Assembly: GCA_017477935.1 (NCBI GenBank)
Contig: JAFVIC010000015.1
Span: 1 to 64,000 of the forward strand
Direction of reading: 5' to 3'
Source of the DNA: Akkermansia sp.
Lineage (GTDB): Bacteria > Verrucomicrobiota > Verrucomicrobiia > Verrucomicrobiales > Akkermansiaceae
DNA: 64,000 bases
In this document: one piece after another, positions 48,640-57,909 of the stretch
How the letters are laid out: the number at the start of each line of letters is the position of its first letter
Numbering within the stretch: the stretch's first letter is position 1
The notes under the pieces: model-generated
What the model was told of the DNA's origin: nothing
Database searches by the model: none
Seen by the model: only the letters and a program-made list of their open reading frames with translations
Translations under genes and position numbers: made by a program

Positions 48640-49860
48640 ATGACTTTTTACGAAGAACTCGAATGGCGCGGGCTTGTGAACCAGATTTCCAGCCCCGATC
48701 TGATTGAAAAGCTCAACAAAGGCGGGCTGACCTTCTACATCGGCACAGATCCGACGGCGGACAGCCTGCATCTGGGCCATTATTCCAGTTTCCTTATTAC
48801 CAGACGCTTGCGCCAGGCCGGCCATACACCGCTGCTGCTGGTGGGGCTGGCAACCGGTCTTATCGGCGACCCCCGTGGTACAGTCGAGCGCGAGCTGAAG
48901 CAGAAGGAAGAGGTGTTCCGTAACTACGAGGCGCTGAAGGCTCAGGTGGAGCAGCTCTTCGGGTTTGAGGTGGTGAACAACTACGACTGGATTAACCAGC
49001 TCAACGTCATTGACTTCTTCCGCGATTACGGCAAGTTCATCAACGTGGGTTACATGCTCACCAAGGATCACGTGCGCCGCCAGATGGAGAGCGGTATATC
49101 GTACGCCGAGTTCTCCTACATGCTGATTCAGGCTATTGACTTTAAGTACCTGCATGAAAATCGTGGCGTTGATTTGCAGGTGGCAGGCAGTGACCAGTGG
49201 GGCAACATCACCACCGGTATCGAGCTGATTCGCAAGACCACCGGCGACGAGGTATACGCGCTGACCATGCCGCTGGTCACGGATTCTCAGGGCAACAAGT
49301 TCGGTAAGAGTGAGGGCAATGCCCTGTGGCTCGACAAGAACAAAACCTCGCCCTACCAGCTCTACCAGTTCCTTATCAATGCCGAAGATTCTCAGGTAAT
49401 CACCTACCTCAAGCGCCTGACCTTCCTGACGCCTGAGCAGATTATGGAGATTGAGGCTGAGCACACCGCTCACCCCGAGCAGCGCTTGGCTCAGCAGGCC
49501 CTCGCTCGGGAAATCATTACCGACCTGCACGGGGCGGAGGAGTTTGAGAAGGCGGTGGATATCTCCCGCAAACTCTTCGCCGGCGACTTCAAGAGCCTGA
49601 GTCTGGCAGATGTGAAAGCCGGCATGAGCAATGTGCCGCACGTGAAGCTTACCCCCGGCTCGCTGGTTGATGTGCTGGTGAGCAGCAAGGTTTGCGCCTC
49701 CAAACGCGAGGCCCGCGAGTTTATCGGCAACGGTGCTATCTCCCTGAACGGCGAGGTGGTGAAAGACCCCGCTTTTGAGGTGACGGCTCAGCAAGCCATC
49801 GGCGGCGAGGTACTGGTTATCCGTCGCGGTAAGAAGAAGTTCTACCTCGGCGAGTTCTGA
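48640..49860 (+). CDS. tyrS: Tyrosyl-tRNA synthetase
   Basis: Charges tRNA-Tyr. The 406 residues carry the class I HIGH-type motif (DPTADSLHLGHYSSF), the Tyr-binding MLIQAIDFKYLHENRGVDLQ with VAGSDQWGN, the KMSKS loop as KFGKSEGN, and a C-terminal S4 RNA-binding domain (VDVLVSSKVCASKREAREFI, then GNGAISLNGEVVKD). It is full length for the bacterial TyrRS. A small secreted-protein gene follows 7 nt later. It has its own promoter. Confidence 0.96.
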   Translation: MTFYEELEWRGLVNQISSPDLIEKLNKGGLTFYIGTDPTADSLHLGHYSSFLITRRLRQAGHTPLLLVGLATGLIGDPRGTVERELKQKEEVFRNYEALKAQVEQLFGFEVVNNYDWINQLNVIDFFRDYGKFINVGYMLTKDHVRRQMESGISYAEFSYMLIQAIDFKYLHENRGVDLQVAGSDQWGNITTGIELIRKTTGDEVYALTMPLVTDSQGNKFGKSEGNALWLDKNKTSPYQLYQFLINAEDSQVITYLKRLTFLTPEQIMEIEAEHTAHPEQRLAQQALAREIITDLHGAEEFEKAVDISRKLFAGDFKSLSLADVKAGMSNVPHVKLTPGSLVDVLVSSKVCASKREAREFIGNGAISLNGEVVKDPAFEVTAQQAIGGEVLVIRRGKKKFYLGEF

Positions 49861-49867
49861 TAAATCT

Positions 49868-50737
49868 ATGCGGCGTACCCTTGCCTCAGCCATCGCGACA
49901 GCCCTCTGCCTGAGTGCAGTGCAGGGGGCTGAGCCGCAGAATGCCATGCCGCCGGCGCTCATCGAGGCTATTGCCGGGCATGAGCCCTACCATTCGCTTG
50001 TGGAGTTGGGCCTGCCGCTCATCAATACTACGGCCGAGGTCGAGGCTTTGCCTGCTGACCTGCGCCGCAGGCGCTCCACCGGCATAAAACTTGCCCTGCT
50101 GGGGCAGATGGTGCAGGCGCGTGCGGAGCGCCACCGTATTACTGAGGAAAACTACGCTGCTACGGCTCGCAGAGCCCGGGAGCTGGGGGCTCCGGCCTCC
50201 TTCGCTCTCTACATGAAGTTGTTGGCAGATGGGCAGCTCAGCTCGCGAGAGCGCTACACCGTGCGCGAGGCTCTCAACTGCCTTTACCGTGATTACCGGG
50301 TGAATGTGCTGGGGCTGCGTCTTTTTGTTGAGACCTCGGACCTGGATGACGCCGACTTGCTGGCGATGGGCGATTGGCTGCCGGTTGCTGCGCTCTTTAA
50401 TCTGGCAAAGCCCGGGGATGTCACGGAGCCGGAACTTGCGCAGCAATACGGAGAGCAGGGCGTGCTCACCACGGAACTGGCGGCTGTATATGCCGCCATA
50501 CAGAGTCCGGAGCAGGCGGAAAGCGCCGTGGCACAACTGCTGCCCCTGCTGCAGCGCTATGCGGCCACCCTGCCGCTGCGCGAACTCGCATCACCCGCGC
50601 AATTACAGCAGTTGCAAGCTCGCTATGGGCTGCTGTACGGGGCTGTACCCCAACTCAATGCCCAGCGGGAGCGTGTGCGCCGGGCGAATTATTATGATTC
50701 CGTAAAACTGCGAATCATTGATACCCTGCTGAACTGA
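49868..50737 (+). CDS. Secreted protein of unknown function downstream of tyrS
   Basis: 289 residues with a signal peptide (MRRTLASAIATALCLSAVQG, cleaved near GAEPQ). The mature part is almost all helix with regular Leu/Ala spacing (LRRRRSTGIKLALLGQMVQA; YAATARRARELGAPASFALY), like TPR/SEL repeats without a clear consensus. It ends YYDSVKLRIIDTLLN. It lies 7 nt after tyrS, so the two are probably co-transcribed although the functions look unrelated. I recognise no family. Confidence 0.6.
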   Translation: MRRTLASAIATALCLSAVQGAEPQNAMPPALIEAIAGHEPYHSLVELGLPLINTTAEVEALPADLRRRRSTGIKLALLGQMVQARAERHRITEENYAATARRARELGAPASFALYMKLLADGQLSSRERYTVREALNCLYRDYRVNVLGLRLFVETSDLDDADLLAMGDWLPVAALFNLAKPGDVTEPELAQQYGEQGVLTTELAAVYAAIQSPEQAESAVAQLLPLLQRYAATLPLRELASPAQLQQLQARYGLLYGAVPQLNAQRERVRRANYYDSVKLRIIDTLLN

Positions 50738-50804
50738 GACTAACAGAAAGCGGCTGATTGGTGTGGCGCGCGGCTTTTATGGCCCCAGCCCCCCTCTTTT
50801 CTTC

Positions 50805-50833
50805 TTGCTTTTCCGGCGTTTTTATGGTAAAGG
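50805..50833 (+). promoter_or_regulatory. Promoter of the GH20 gene
   Basis: TTGCTT (50805-50810), 17 bp, TAAAGG (50828-50833); the ATG at 50841 is eight bases past the -10. A leaderless or 1-nt-leader transcript is predicted. The -10 is weak. Confidence 0.45.
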
Positions 50834-50840
50834 TGTCAGC

Positions 50841-52874
50841 ATGTTTACGCGAGCTCTTATGTGGTTGTGCTGTGTGCTGGGGCTGGTATGCAGCCCGGTT
50901 ACCAACGGCGTGGAAAAAGCATGGACATCTCCGCATAGCCTGGAGTGTGAGGCTACGGCACCGGTGGCCCTCATACCGTTCCCCCAGCAGGTGAAGTGGG
51001 AGAGCGGTTCGCTGAATGTGGAGGGCAAGGAACCCCGACTCACGGGGGCTGTGAATGCGATGCTCCGCACCGCGCTGGCTGATTACCAGGCCGGTCGCCG
51101 ACAGGGCAATGGCATATTGCCCGTACAGTGCAAGTTGAAGCAGGATGCGCTGCCGCCCGAGCGGGCTGCCGAAGGTTATCGACTGCGTATCGGCAAAGGT
51201 GGCGTGCGGCTCACTGCGGCGACCCCGGCCGGCTTGCTCAATGGTTTTCAGACCCTGCGCCAGATGCTGACCACCGCTCAGGGCAAGCTGCCTTACTGCG
51301 AAATCACTGACTGGCCTGCCTTCCGCTACCGTGGTTATATGCAGGACTGCGGTCGCAATTTCCGCAGCGTGGAACGCCTGAAAAAAGAGCTTGCTCTTGC
51401 GGCCCAGCTGAAGGTTAACCTGTTCCACTGGCACATGACGGATTACCCTGCTTGGCATGTGGAGTGCAAGAGCTACCCCCGGCTCAATGCCCCGCAGCAC
51501 CGCACGCGTGATAAAAACGACACCTACACTTACGAGCAGATTCGCGAGGTGTTTGCCTACGCCGCAGAGCGCGGAATCACCATCATTCCCGAGCTTGATA
51601 TGCCCGGTCACAGTGCCTACTTCGAGCGCGCTTTCGGCTTTAAGATGCACACCCCGCAGGGCATGAAGATTGTCGGCGAACTGCTCGATGAGTTCTGCCG
51701 CGAGGTTCCCGCGGACATCTGCCCCATCATCCACTTCGGCGCGGACGAAGTACGTATACCGAATGCCGCGGAGTTCGTGGATTTCGTGACGAAAAAACTC
51801 CAGAGCCATGGCCGTACCCCCATGCAGTGGGCCAGCAGCCGTGACCTGCCCGTCGGTGAGCATTCCATCGAGCAGCGGTGGGGTGAGGGTGCTGACATGG
51901 TGGCCAAATCCATTCCCGCAGGGCGAATCAAACGCCGTGCATTCGATTCCACCATGGGCTATGCCAATCTGCTGGATCCCGCGCTGCTGGTGCGCCGTTA
52001 TTTCTTCATGCGCCCCTGCGGCTCGGCCGAGGGCGATGAGAAAAAACTCGGCTCCATCATCTGTATATGGCCTGACGGCAAGGTTGACAACAAGGAGTAT
52101 ATACCCGGCATGTGCGCCATGTGGCCCGCTATGATGGCCATGGCTGAGCGTGCCTGGAAAGGCGGTGGCGCTGATGGTGACCACCTGCCGCTCGATATGC
52201 CCGCCGCCACGACGGAGGCCGGGCGTGCCTATGCCCTCTTTGAACAGCGCATGCAGCGCCTGCGCAACGCTCAGTTCGAGGGCGAGTCCTTCCCCGTATG
52301 GCCGGAATCTGCCGTAAAATGGCAACTTATCGGGCCGGTGGCCACGGCCGATAGTGCGAAGTACAGAGATGACGTGATTGCCGGTCGTGCAGCCAAGGGG
52401 CTTGCGGCGCGCAGCGCCTATGGTGCCAACCTTTACTTCCGCACACGTCCCGACACCGGTTACCTGGGTATGTTCACCAAGGTTCGCCCCGGCCACACGG
52501 TGTGGGCGGTCACGACCATACATGCCGACAAGGCCGGCAAACAGAAGTTTATGGTAGGCTTCGATGCTCCCGCTCGTTCCAACCGCCGCTGGTCCGGTGT
52601 GCCGCAGAACCGCACCTGGTCACAGACCGGTACTCGTATATGGCTCAATGGCAGTGAGTTGGAGAACCCTCGTACATATCGTCTGGCCGGGCAGAAGCGA
52701 CACCCCGACAACGCCTGGAACTTCGAGGCTCCCCTCGACCCCGAGGAAATCTGGTGGGTGCAGGACCCCATCGAAATCGAACTTCGTAAGGGCAATAATA
52801 CCTTCGTTATCGAGCAACCCTACATCGGTGAATTCCAATCCTGGGGTGTCTCCCTCATTCCGGTGAAGGAGTAA
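50841..52874 (+). CDS. Secreted GH20 beta-N-acetylhexosaminidase
   Basis: 677 residues from ATG 50841 (MFTRALMWLCCVLGLVCSPV, signal peptide). It removes terminal GlcNAc or GalNAc from glycans such as mucin O-glycans. A GH20b-like N-terminal domain (residues 40-155) precedes the catalytic barrel: FRYRGYMQDCGRNFRSVERL, VNLFHWHMTDYPAWHVE, IIPELDMPGHSAYFERAFGF and the catalytic pair Asp302-Glu303 in IIHFGADEVR. The barrel's C-terminal part is shorter than usual and is followed by a beta-rich domain of about 180 residues with an Arg/Trp-rich end. A start 78 bases upstream adds Pro/Phe-rich residues and is rejected. Confidence 0.88.
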   Translation: MFTRALMWLCCVLGLVCSPVTNGVEKAWTSPHSLECEATAPVALIPFPQQVKWESGSLNVEGKEPRLTGAVNAMLRTALADYQAGRRQGNGILPVQCKLKQDALPPERAAEGYRLRIGKGGVRLTAATPAGLLNGFQTLRQMLTTAQGKLPYCEITDWPAFRYRGYMQDCGRNFRSVERLKKELALAAQLKVNLFHWHMTDYPAWHVECKSYPRLNAPQHRTRDKNDTYTYEQIREVFAYAAERGITIIPELDMPGHSAYFERAFGFKMHTPQGMKIVGELLDEFCREVPADICPIIHFGADEVRIPNAAEFVDFVTKKLQSHGRTPMQWASSRDLPVGEHSIEQRWGEGADMVAKSIPAGRIKRRAFDSTMGYANLLDPALLVRRYFFMRPCGSAEGDEKKLGSIICIWPDGKVDNKEYIPGMCAMWPAMMAMAERAWKGGGADGDHLPLDMPAATTEAGRAYALFEQRMQRLRNAQFEGESFPVWPESAVKWQLIGPVATADSAKYRDDVIAGRAAKGLAARSAYGANLYFRTRPDTGYLGMFTKVRPGHTVWAVTTIHADKAGKQKFMVGFDAPARSNRRWSGVPQNRTWSQTGTRIWLNGSELENPRTYRLAGQKRHPDNAWNFEAPLDPEEIWWVQDPIEIELRKGNNTFVIEQPYIGEFQSWGVSLIPVKE

Positions 52875-52914
52875 TCTATCAAATCCGCTTTTGTTCTGCG
52901 GCCGCACTTTGGTA

Positions 52915-52943
52915 TTGAAAGGGCGGCCGTTGAGGTTTATAAT
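52915..52943 (+). promoter_or_regulatory. Promoter of the UTP-glucose-1-P uridylyltransferase gene, leaderless
   Basis: TTGAAA (52915-52920), 17 bp, perfect TATAAT (52938-52943). The seventh base past the -10 is the A of the ATG at 52950. Confidence 0.8.
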
Positions 52944-52949
52944 GGCCGC

Positions 52950-54281
52950 ATGAGCAGCTTTGATGCAATTGAGAACAAGATGCAGGCCGTGGGCCTGTCT
53001 GCCGCCGCTATCAATGCTTTCCGCCATAGTGTGCAGGTGCTGGAGAGCAAACAGAGCATGTTGATACCCGAGGGCGATATAGTGCCTGCCGAGGGGGTGG
53101 CTGCTTGGGAACAGCTGGTGGCAGTTACACCGGCGGCCGAGGCCGATTTGCTGGCGCAGTCTGTGCTCATCAAACTGAATGGCGGTCTGGGCACGAGCAT
53201 GGGCTTGCAGAAGGCCAAGAGCCTGCTGGAGATTAAGCCGAGCGTGACTTTCCTGGATTTGATTGTGAGTCAGGTGAAGAGTTTGCGTGCTGCTGCCGGT
53301 TACCCGGTTAATTTGTTGCTCATGAACTCATTCTCCACCAGCGAAGACACAATGGCTCACCTCGCCCGCTATGCGGAGGACGGTTTTGCCGCTCCGGAGA
53401 AGGTGGAGATGATTCAGAACCGTGTGCCCAAGCTGTTGACCGATACTCTGGCACCGGTGAGCTACCCGGCTAATCCTGAGCTGGAGTGGTGCCCGCCCGG
53501 TCACGGTGACATTTACCCGGCGCTGCTGGGCAGCGGGTGGCTCGATAAGTTGCTGGCCGCCGGTGTGAAGTATGCCTTTGTATCGAACTCCGACAACCTC
53601 GGCGCTCAGATGGATACGCGATTCCTGCGCTGGTTCGCCGAGAGCGGCGCACCCTTTGTGATGGAGGTCACCCGCCGTACCGAGGCTGATAAGAAGGGCG
53701 GTCACCTGGCTATGCGCGCGGCCGATGGGCAGCCCATTCTGCGCGAGATTGCCCAGTGCCCGGCGGAAGATGTACCTGCTTTCCAGGATATTGACAAACA
53801 CCGCTATTTCAACACTAACAACCTCTGGATTCGCCTGGATTCTCTGCGCGATTTCCTCGCGGTCAACAATGGCGTGTTGCCCCTGCCGGTTATCTGTAAC
53901 CGCAAGACCGTCGACCCGCGAGATGCCGCCTCCCCGGCCGTTTATCAGCTCGAAACAGCTATGGGGGCAGCCATCCAGTGTTTCCCCGGCGCGCGCGCTG
54001 TGTGTGTGCCGCGCAGCCGTTTCTTCCCGGTCAAGACATGCAGTGACCTGCTGCTGCTGCGCTCAGATGCCGTGGAAATCAGCTGCGACGGGCTTATGTC
54101 CCTCGCCCCCGAGTGCGGCGGTGTGGCTCCCCTTGTGCAACTCGACAGCAAACTTTACAAGCTGGTGGATTCGCTCGACTCCCTCGGTGTACCCAGCTTG
54201 AAAAATGTGAAGAAACTCACCGTGACCGGGCCCCACTGTTTCGCAGACGGTGAGCCGCTCTCCGGCGAGGTAACCGTGTAA
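52950..54281 (+). CDS. UTP--glucose-1-phosphate uridylyltransferase (eukaryotic-type UGP family)
   Basis: 443 residues of the UDPGP family, related to eukaryotic UGP and not to bacterial GalU. Visible are VLIKLNGGLGTSMGLQKAKS (nucleotide loop), LLLMNSFSTSEDTMAHLARY, PPGHGDIYPALLGSGWLDKL, YAFVSNSDNLGAQMDTRFLR and YFNTNNLWIRLDSLRDFL, with FFPVKTCSDLLLLRSDAVEI. It makes UDP-glucose for envelope sugars. The leaderless promoter sits exactly upstream. A release-factor-like gene follows 3 nt later. Confidence 0.9.
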   Translation: MSSFDAIENKMQAVGLSAAAINAFRHSVQVLESKQSMLIPEGDIVPAEGVAAWEQLVAVTPAAEADLLAQSVLIKLNGGLGTSMGLQKAKSLLEIKPSVTFLDLIVSQVKSLRAAAGYPVNLLLMNSFSTSEDTMAHLARYAEDGFAAPEKVEMIQNRVPKLLTDTLAPVSYPANPELEWCPPGHGDIYPALLGSGWLDKLLAAGVKYAFVSNSDNLGAQMDTRFLRWFAESGAPFVMEVTRRTEADKKGGHLAMRAADGQPILREIAQCPAEDVPAFQDIDKHRYFNTNNLWIRLDSLRDFLAVNNGVLPLPVICNRKTVDPRDAASPAVYQLETAMGAAIQCFPGARAVCVPRSRFFPVKTCSDLLLLRSDAVEISCDGLMSLAPECGGVAPLVQLDSKLYKLVDSLDSLGVPSLKNVKKLTVTGPHCFADGEPLSGEVTV

Positions 54282-54284
54282 CTC

Positions 54285-54638
54285 ATGCCGGTTTCGCCAC
54301 AGAAACGCAACGAGCTCCTCGAGCGCATGAAAGCGCTCGGGGTCGTTGAGCGCGATATCGAAGAAACCTTCGTGCGCGGCAGCGGCAAGGGCGGCCAGAA
54401 GGTCAACAAGACGAATAATTGCGTCTGCCTCGTGCACCGTCCTACAGGTCTCGTTATCAAATGCCACCGCGAGCGAGAGCGGGAGATTAACCGCTTTCTC
54501 GCGCGCCGCGCTCTCTGCGATGAGCTTGACCATCGCCTCAACGGCGCCCCCAGCCCTAAGCAGATGGAAGCCATGCGCGCTCGCAAGCGCGGCAGCCTGC
54601 AGAAAAATATCAGCATCGTGCAGCGCAAAAACGTGTGA
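54285..54638 (+). CDS. Peptide chain release factor-like protein (RF-1 domain, GGQ)
   Basis: 117 residues: the class I release-factor catalytic domain alone, with ETFVRGSGKGGQKVNKTNNC (GGQ at 36-38), HRPTGLVIKCHREREREINR and the C-terminal basic tail LQKNISIVQRKNV. It lacks the stop-codon recognition domains, as in ArfB (YaeJ)/ICT1 and PrfH-like proteins. It hydrolyses peptidyl-tRNA, probably in ribosome rescue. The tail is shorter than ArfB's. It lies 3 nt after the uridylyltransferase gene in the same transcript. Confidence 0.88.
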   Translation: MPVSPQKRNELLERMKALGVVERDIEETFVRGSGKGGQKVNKTNNCVCLVHRPTGLVIKCHREREREINRFLARRALCDELDHRLNGAPSPKQMEAMRARKRGSLQKNISIVQRKNV

Positions 54639-54677
54639 ATGTTGAACGCGGGTGTGCCGCAATAACTCTAACCTGAG

Positions 54678-55481
54678 ATGAGTAGAGAATGTAAGCTTTG
54701 GGTTGGGGGTGTGCTTGTGTGCTGCTTGTTTGTCTGCCTTGCCGTGGCTGCCATGTGGCATGAGGGCCCCGGTAGCCCGGATGAAGTGTGGGCACGCATG
54801 TGGTGTTATCTGGCTGCTGCCGGGGCAGGGCTTCTGCTGCCGTGGCTTATTTCCCGGCGGGCGGTGTGGAGCACTCGCCTGGGGGCCGGGCTGGGGCTGG
54901 TGGCCGCGCTGGGGATGTTTGCCGTGGCTTGCGGAGATTGTGGCTCTGCCGATATTGAGATGCCGTGGGGGGCGGGGCAGGCTGTGTTTTTGTGGGGTAG
55001 TGTGGCCGGTTTTCTGGCGGCGGGGTTGTTGCCCTGCCTGCGCCGTCAGCTGAGGGGGGCTACTCTTGCAGAGCGTGCCGGTCTTCGCAGGGCAGGGCGT
55101 GTGCTGCTTGCTCTGGTGGCAGGGTTCGGGCTTTTTGTTTTACATACATTGGCCGGATTGATTCTGTCAATCTGTCGGGATGAATTCCATTGGTGGGAGT
55201 ATCTGCTGCTGGTTCCCTTGTATATAGGCATGTTCATACCGATACTATGGGGTCTGGCCGAACTGTTGCCGGTGGGGCGTTGGCAGCGTGCGTGTTTCCG
55301 TGTGTTCCTGTGGGGGCTGCTGCCCGGGTTGGGGGCTGCGGCCATTACCTATTTCCTGGAATGGAGAAGGCTTGCCGAACTTGAGCTTTTGTCTGTACGG
55401 GTTGCGGCTGCGCTTTTCCCCTTGCTTCTCGCGGTGCTCTGCCGGCACTACATTCGCTATAGAATACAGAATGAGGATTGA
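54678..55481 (+). CDS. Polytopic membrane protein of unknown function
   Basis: 267 residues, seven predicted membrane helices (VGGVLVCCLFVCLAVAAMWH; MWCYLAAAGAGLLLPWLISR; GLGLVAALGMFAVACGDCGS; VLLALVAGFGLFVLHTLAGL; YLLLVPLYIGMFIPILWGLA; VFLWGLLPGLGAAAITYFLE; FPLLLAVLCRHYIRY). No catalytic motif is seen. A possible promoter TTGAAC (54642-54647) with a weak -10 near 54665 would give a nearly leaderless start. No family is recognised. Confidence 0.6.
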   Translation: MSRECKLWVGGVLVCCLFVCLAVAAMWHEGPGSPDEVWARMWCYLAAAGAGLLLPWLISRRAVWSTRLGAGLGLVAALGMFAVACGDCGSADIEMPWGAGQAVFLWGSVAGFLAAGLLPCLRRQLRGATLAERAGLRRAGRVLLALVAGFGLFVLHTLAGLILSICRDEFHWWEYLLLVPLYIGMFIPILWGLAELLPVGRWQRACFRVFLWGLLPGLGAAAITYFLEWRRLAELELLSVRVAAALFPLLLAVLCRHYIRYRIQNED

Positions 55482-55701
55482 AGTTAGCCCGCTTTGACCT
55501 CGGTATAATAGAAAGTCCACAAAAGCAGAAAACGCGCAACAAAAATGCCCGCCGCGAATTCCGACGTCGAGAAATGCTGAGTTTTATGGCATGCGCTCTC
55601 TCGAAAATAATAAAAAACTTGCAGTAGCACACAATAAATTTCCCTCTGAGAAACGTCTATCTATACGGTCAGGCGAGTCATCGTAATCGTTATCATAAAC
55701 A
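55482..55701 (+). other. Intergenic stretch at the left border of the secreted-protein block
   Basis: AT-richer than its left neighbours. TATAAT lies at 55504-55509 but without a good -35 at normal distance. No gene or terminator is evident; it marks a change toward A/T-richer sequence in the genes to the right. Confidence 0.5.
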
Positions 55702-56877
55702 ATGAGCATGCAAACGTTTTTATATACAGCCATCATCGGTTCAGCACTTACTGCAATGAGTTTCGCAATAGCTCAGCAAAAAGAGCCTCTGCCCTATGTT
55801 GAGCAGCTCCATAAACAACAGGTTGAAGGACTGCTGAAGGCTACGGATACCCTGGCGGAGACAATCCGGATAGCAATCATTGCGCTGGATGGTATTGAGG
55901 ATAAAGCCGGAGCGGATGCCGCAGCAGAGGCTGTGCTCGCCGTTATGCGGGAGCATGAAAACTTTCGCACCCATATACCGAAAGAAGTCTCTTTCAAACA
56001 ACTCTGGAGCCACACTCCGCTATACGGCCACATAAGAAAAATGCCTGCAGCTCTCTACAACGAGTTGATACACAAAGAGCTCATCAACCTCTGCCATGGT
56101 TCGACCAAACTGGCTTTGGCCATTGCCGGCAGAAGCGGCGAGTTCAGCGATGAGCAGATGGCAGCCCCGCTCAGCGAGCAGGACTCCGCCACCCTCAGCC
56201 GGGTGGAAAAACAAGTTTTTGCCTGTATAAAGAAATTGTCCAACCAGCCACAACTGACAGATAGCTTTCTGGCAGAGGTAGAGGGCACTCAGGCAGGAGT
56301 AGAGCAGCTGCAGCAGACCCCGGCCGGCATTATGCACTGGTTAAGACTGAAAGCGCGCTATCGCAATGAAATCGACCAATTCCGTTCCTTTTACAGAAAC
56401 GGCAAACTCATTGAACGCTTCATATTGCAACGCTCCACATATATAGCAGACTTTTACAGCGATGATGCCCACCGTTACTTTTTTCAGTACTACAACGACG
56501 AGCTTCCCCGATACACCGAGGCACAGGCCATGCGCGAAAAGCTGTGGCAGCAAGCCGCCCCACGCCTGGCAGAGTTCCGCAAGGCTCACAGACTGGGCGG
56601 AGGCGATGGCTTAACACCCGATACGGCATTTGAATTGCCACCCGATTTGCCGAGAAGCAAGCGCACGGAATACATCAACAACTTCGTGCGGGACGTATTC
56701 GGAGAAAAACACCTGACTCACACATCATATAGCTCCAAGATACCCGTCACCACCCCGGGTAAATACCCCCTTGCCCTGCGAGTTCCCATCATCGTTGGCA
56801 TGCTGCATGAATCGGGGTATGATTACTACTACCCCATTATCATCACAAACGCCTACTTCTACATTTCCGGGAATTAA
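55702..56877 (+). CDS. Secreted protein of unknown function, secreted cluster gene 1
   Basis: 391 residues with a signal peptide (MSMQTFLYTAIIGSALTAMS, cleaved near FAIAQQ). The mature part is mostly helix, with VEQLHKQQVEGLLKATDTLA and AGADAAAEAVLAVMREHENF, a middle Tyr/Phe-rich stretch YIADFYSDDAHRYFFQYYND, and a beta-like end GYDYYYPIIITNAYFYISGN. No family is recognised. It leads a run of seven same-strand genes for exported proteins. The next ATG lies 4 nt after its stop. Confidence 0.6.
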   Translation: MSMQTFLYTAIIGSALTAMSFAIAQQKEPLPYVEQLHKQQVEGLLKATDTLAETIRIAIIALDGIEDKAGADAAAEAVLAVMREHENFRTHIPKEVSFKQLWSHTPLYGHIRKMPAALYNELIHKELINLCHGSTKLALAIAGRSGEFSDEQMAAPLSEQDSATLSRVEKQVFACIKKLSNQPQLTDSFLAEVEGTQAGVEQLQQTPAGIMHWLRLKARYRNEIDQFRSFYRNGKLIERFILQRSTYIADFYSDDAHRYFFQYYNDELPRYTEAQAMREKLWQQAAPRLAEFRKAHRLGGGDGLTPDTAFELPPDLPRSKRTEYINNFVRDVFGEKHLTHTSYSSKIPVTTPGKYPLALRVPIIVGMLHESGYDYYYPIIITNAYFYISGN

Positions 56878-56881
56878 GCTC

Positions 56882-57889
56882 ATGAAACACATCTTCTTTC
56901 CATTATTCACGTTATTACATCTGCTGCCCGGAGCTCTCGCTGCGGCAGAGGGTGCCTTTGCAACGGCGGCAGAGTTCGGCGTTCCCCGCCTGAACCTCGA
57001 CCCGGTGCAATACTTTACCCCCTCCGAAGTGCGCACCTGGCCGCACGCCTTCATGAAACCGGAGACCGGGCGACTGGTGGGGCTCAATCCCTACAGCACC
57101 CCCCTGCACGGCATGCTGGAACGACCGGACGGTACAATTGTTACCACCGCGCTCATGATGACGGATGATGACGTCAAAGCCGTTGTGGACAAATGGAAGG
57201 CAGACAATCATATTGTCACACTATCTTTCTATTTACACAACTACCGAATGGTTCGACTTCTGGCGGCTTACACCACGCCCAACAATGATACCATCTACGC
57301 ACATACCGTATCCACACTTGGCGAGACCTACACCTTCCCCATTCCCAACCAAGAGGTATCAAGCTCCGTAGCAAACTCCTCCACCGGTACCTACTACTTG
57401 CGCCCCGAATCCCTCAAAACATTGCGCGAGGAAATTCAGCGCCTGAAGAACGCCCCCATACCGGACAGCCCGCTGCCCGTGGCCGAAAATACAAACGAGG
57501 CCGTACTCTACGTTCTGCGTCGGGCCGTAAGCATTGTGATACTGCGGCTCAATCGACGAGGCAGCACGGCCGATTTGGCGTTCCGCGAACTCCTGAAAGA
57601 TAAAAAACTTGTTTCCGCATGGGCCCAACGACACGTATTCCTCATAGCCTACGCGGATGATGACGGCCTGTACCACCCGGAGCTGCAAAATGAACTCAAC
57701 AGCCTGGCATACCTACTGGAAGGGGCTGGCTTTAAAATATTGCCGCCGGAAAAACCGTGTGACTTCCGAGGAGTAACCCTGTTCTACTACCCCGGCAGTA
57801 AAATACGGCCGCAGAAGCTCTACACGCGTGCGTGGCATCACCCGCTGGACAAACCGCTTGAGCACGATGTTAACCTCTTTGTCAACTGA
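56882..57889 (+). CDS. Secreted protein of unknown function, secreted cluster gene 2
   Basis: 335 residues from ATG 56882 (MKHIFFPLFTLLHLLPGALA, signal peptide, cleaved near AAAEGA), replacing a longer frame that starts inside the preceding gene. The body has mixed helix/sheet: a PVQYFTPSEVRTWPHAFMKP segment, VTLSFYLHNYRMVRLLAAYT, then VLYVLRRAVSIVILRLNRRG and a C-terminal FYYPGSKIRPQKLYTRAWHH. No family is recognised. It is followed after 20 nt by the 1047-residue gene. Confidence 0.6.
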   Translation: MKHIFFPLFTLLHLLPGALAAAEGAFATAAEFGVPRLNLDPVQYFTPSEVRTWPHAFMKPETGRLVGLNPYSTPLHGMLERPDGTIVTTALMMTDDDVKAVVDKWKADNHIVTLSFYLHNYRMVRLLAAYTTPNNDTIYAHTVSTLGETYTFPIPNQEVSSSVANSSTGTYYLRPESLKTLREEIQRLKNAPIPDSPLPVAENTNEAVLYVLRRAVSIVILRLNRRGSTADLAFRELLKDKKLVSAWAQRHVFLIAYADDDGLYHPELQNELNSLAYLLEGAGFKILPPEKPCDFRGVTLFYYPGSKIRPQKLYTRAWHHPLDKPLEHDVNLFVN

Positions 57890-57909
57890 GACGCCTCGAA
57901 CATAACGCC

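Noticed and set aside
48400..48640. T-box riboswitch before tyrS
   Set aside because: The promoter TTGACT-17-TAATAT lies only about 30 nt before the start codon, leaving no room for a T-box leader.
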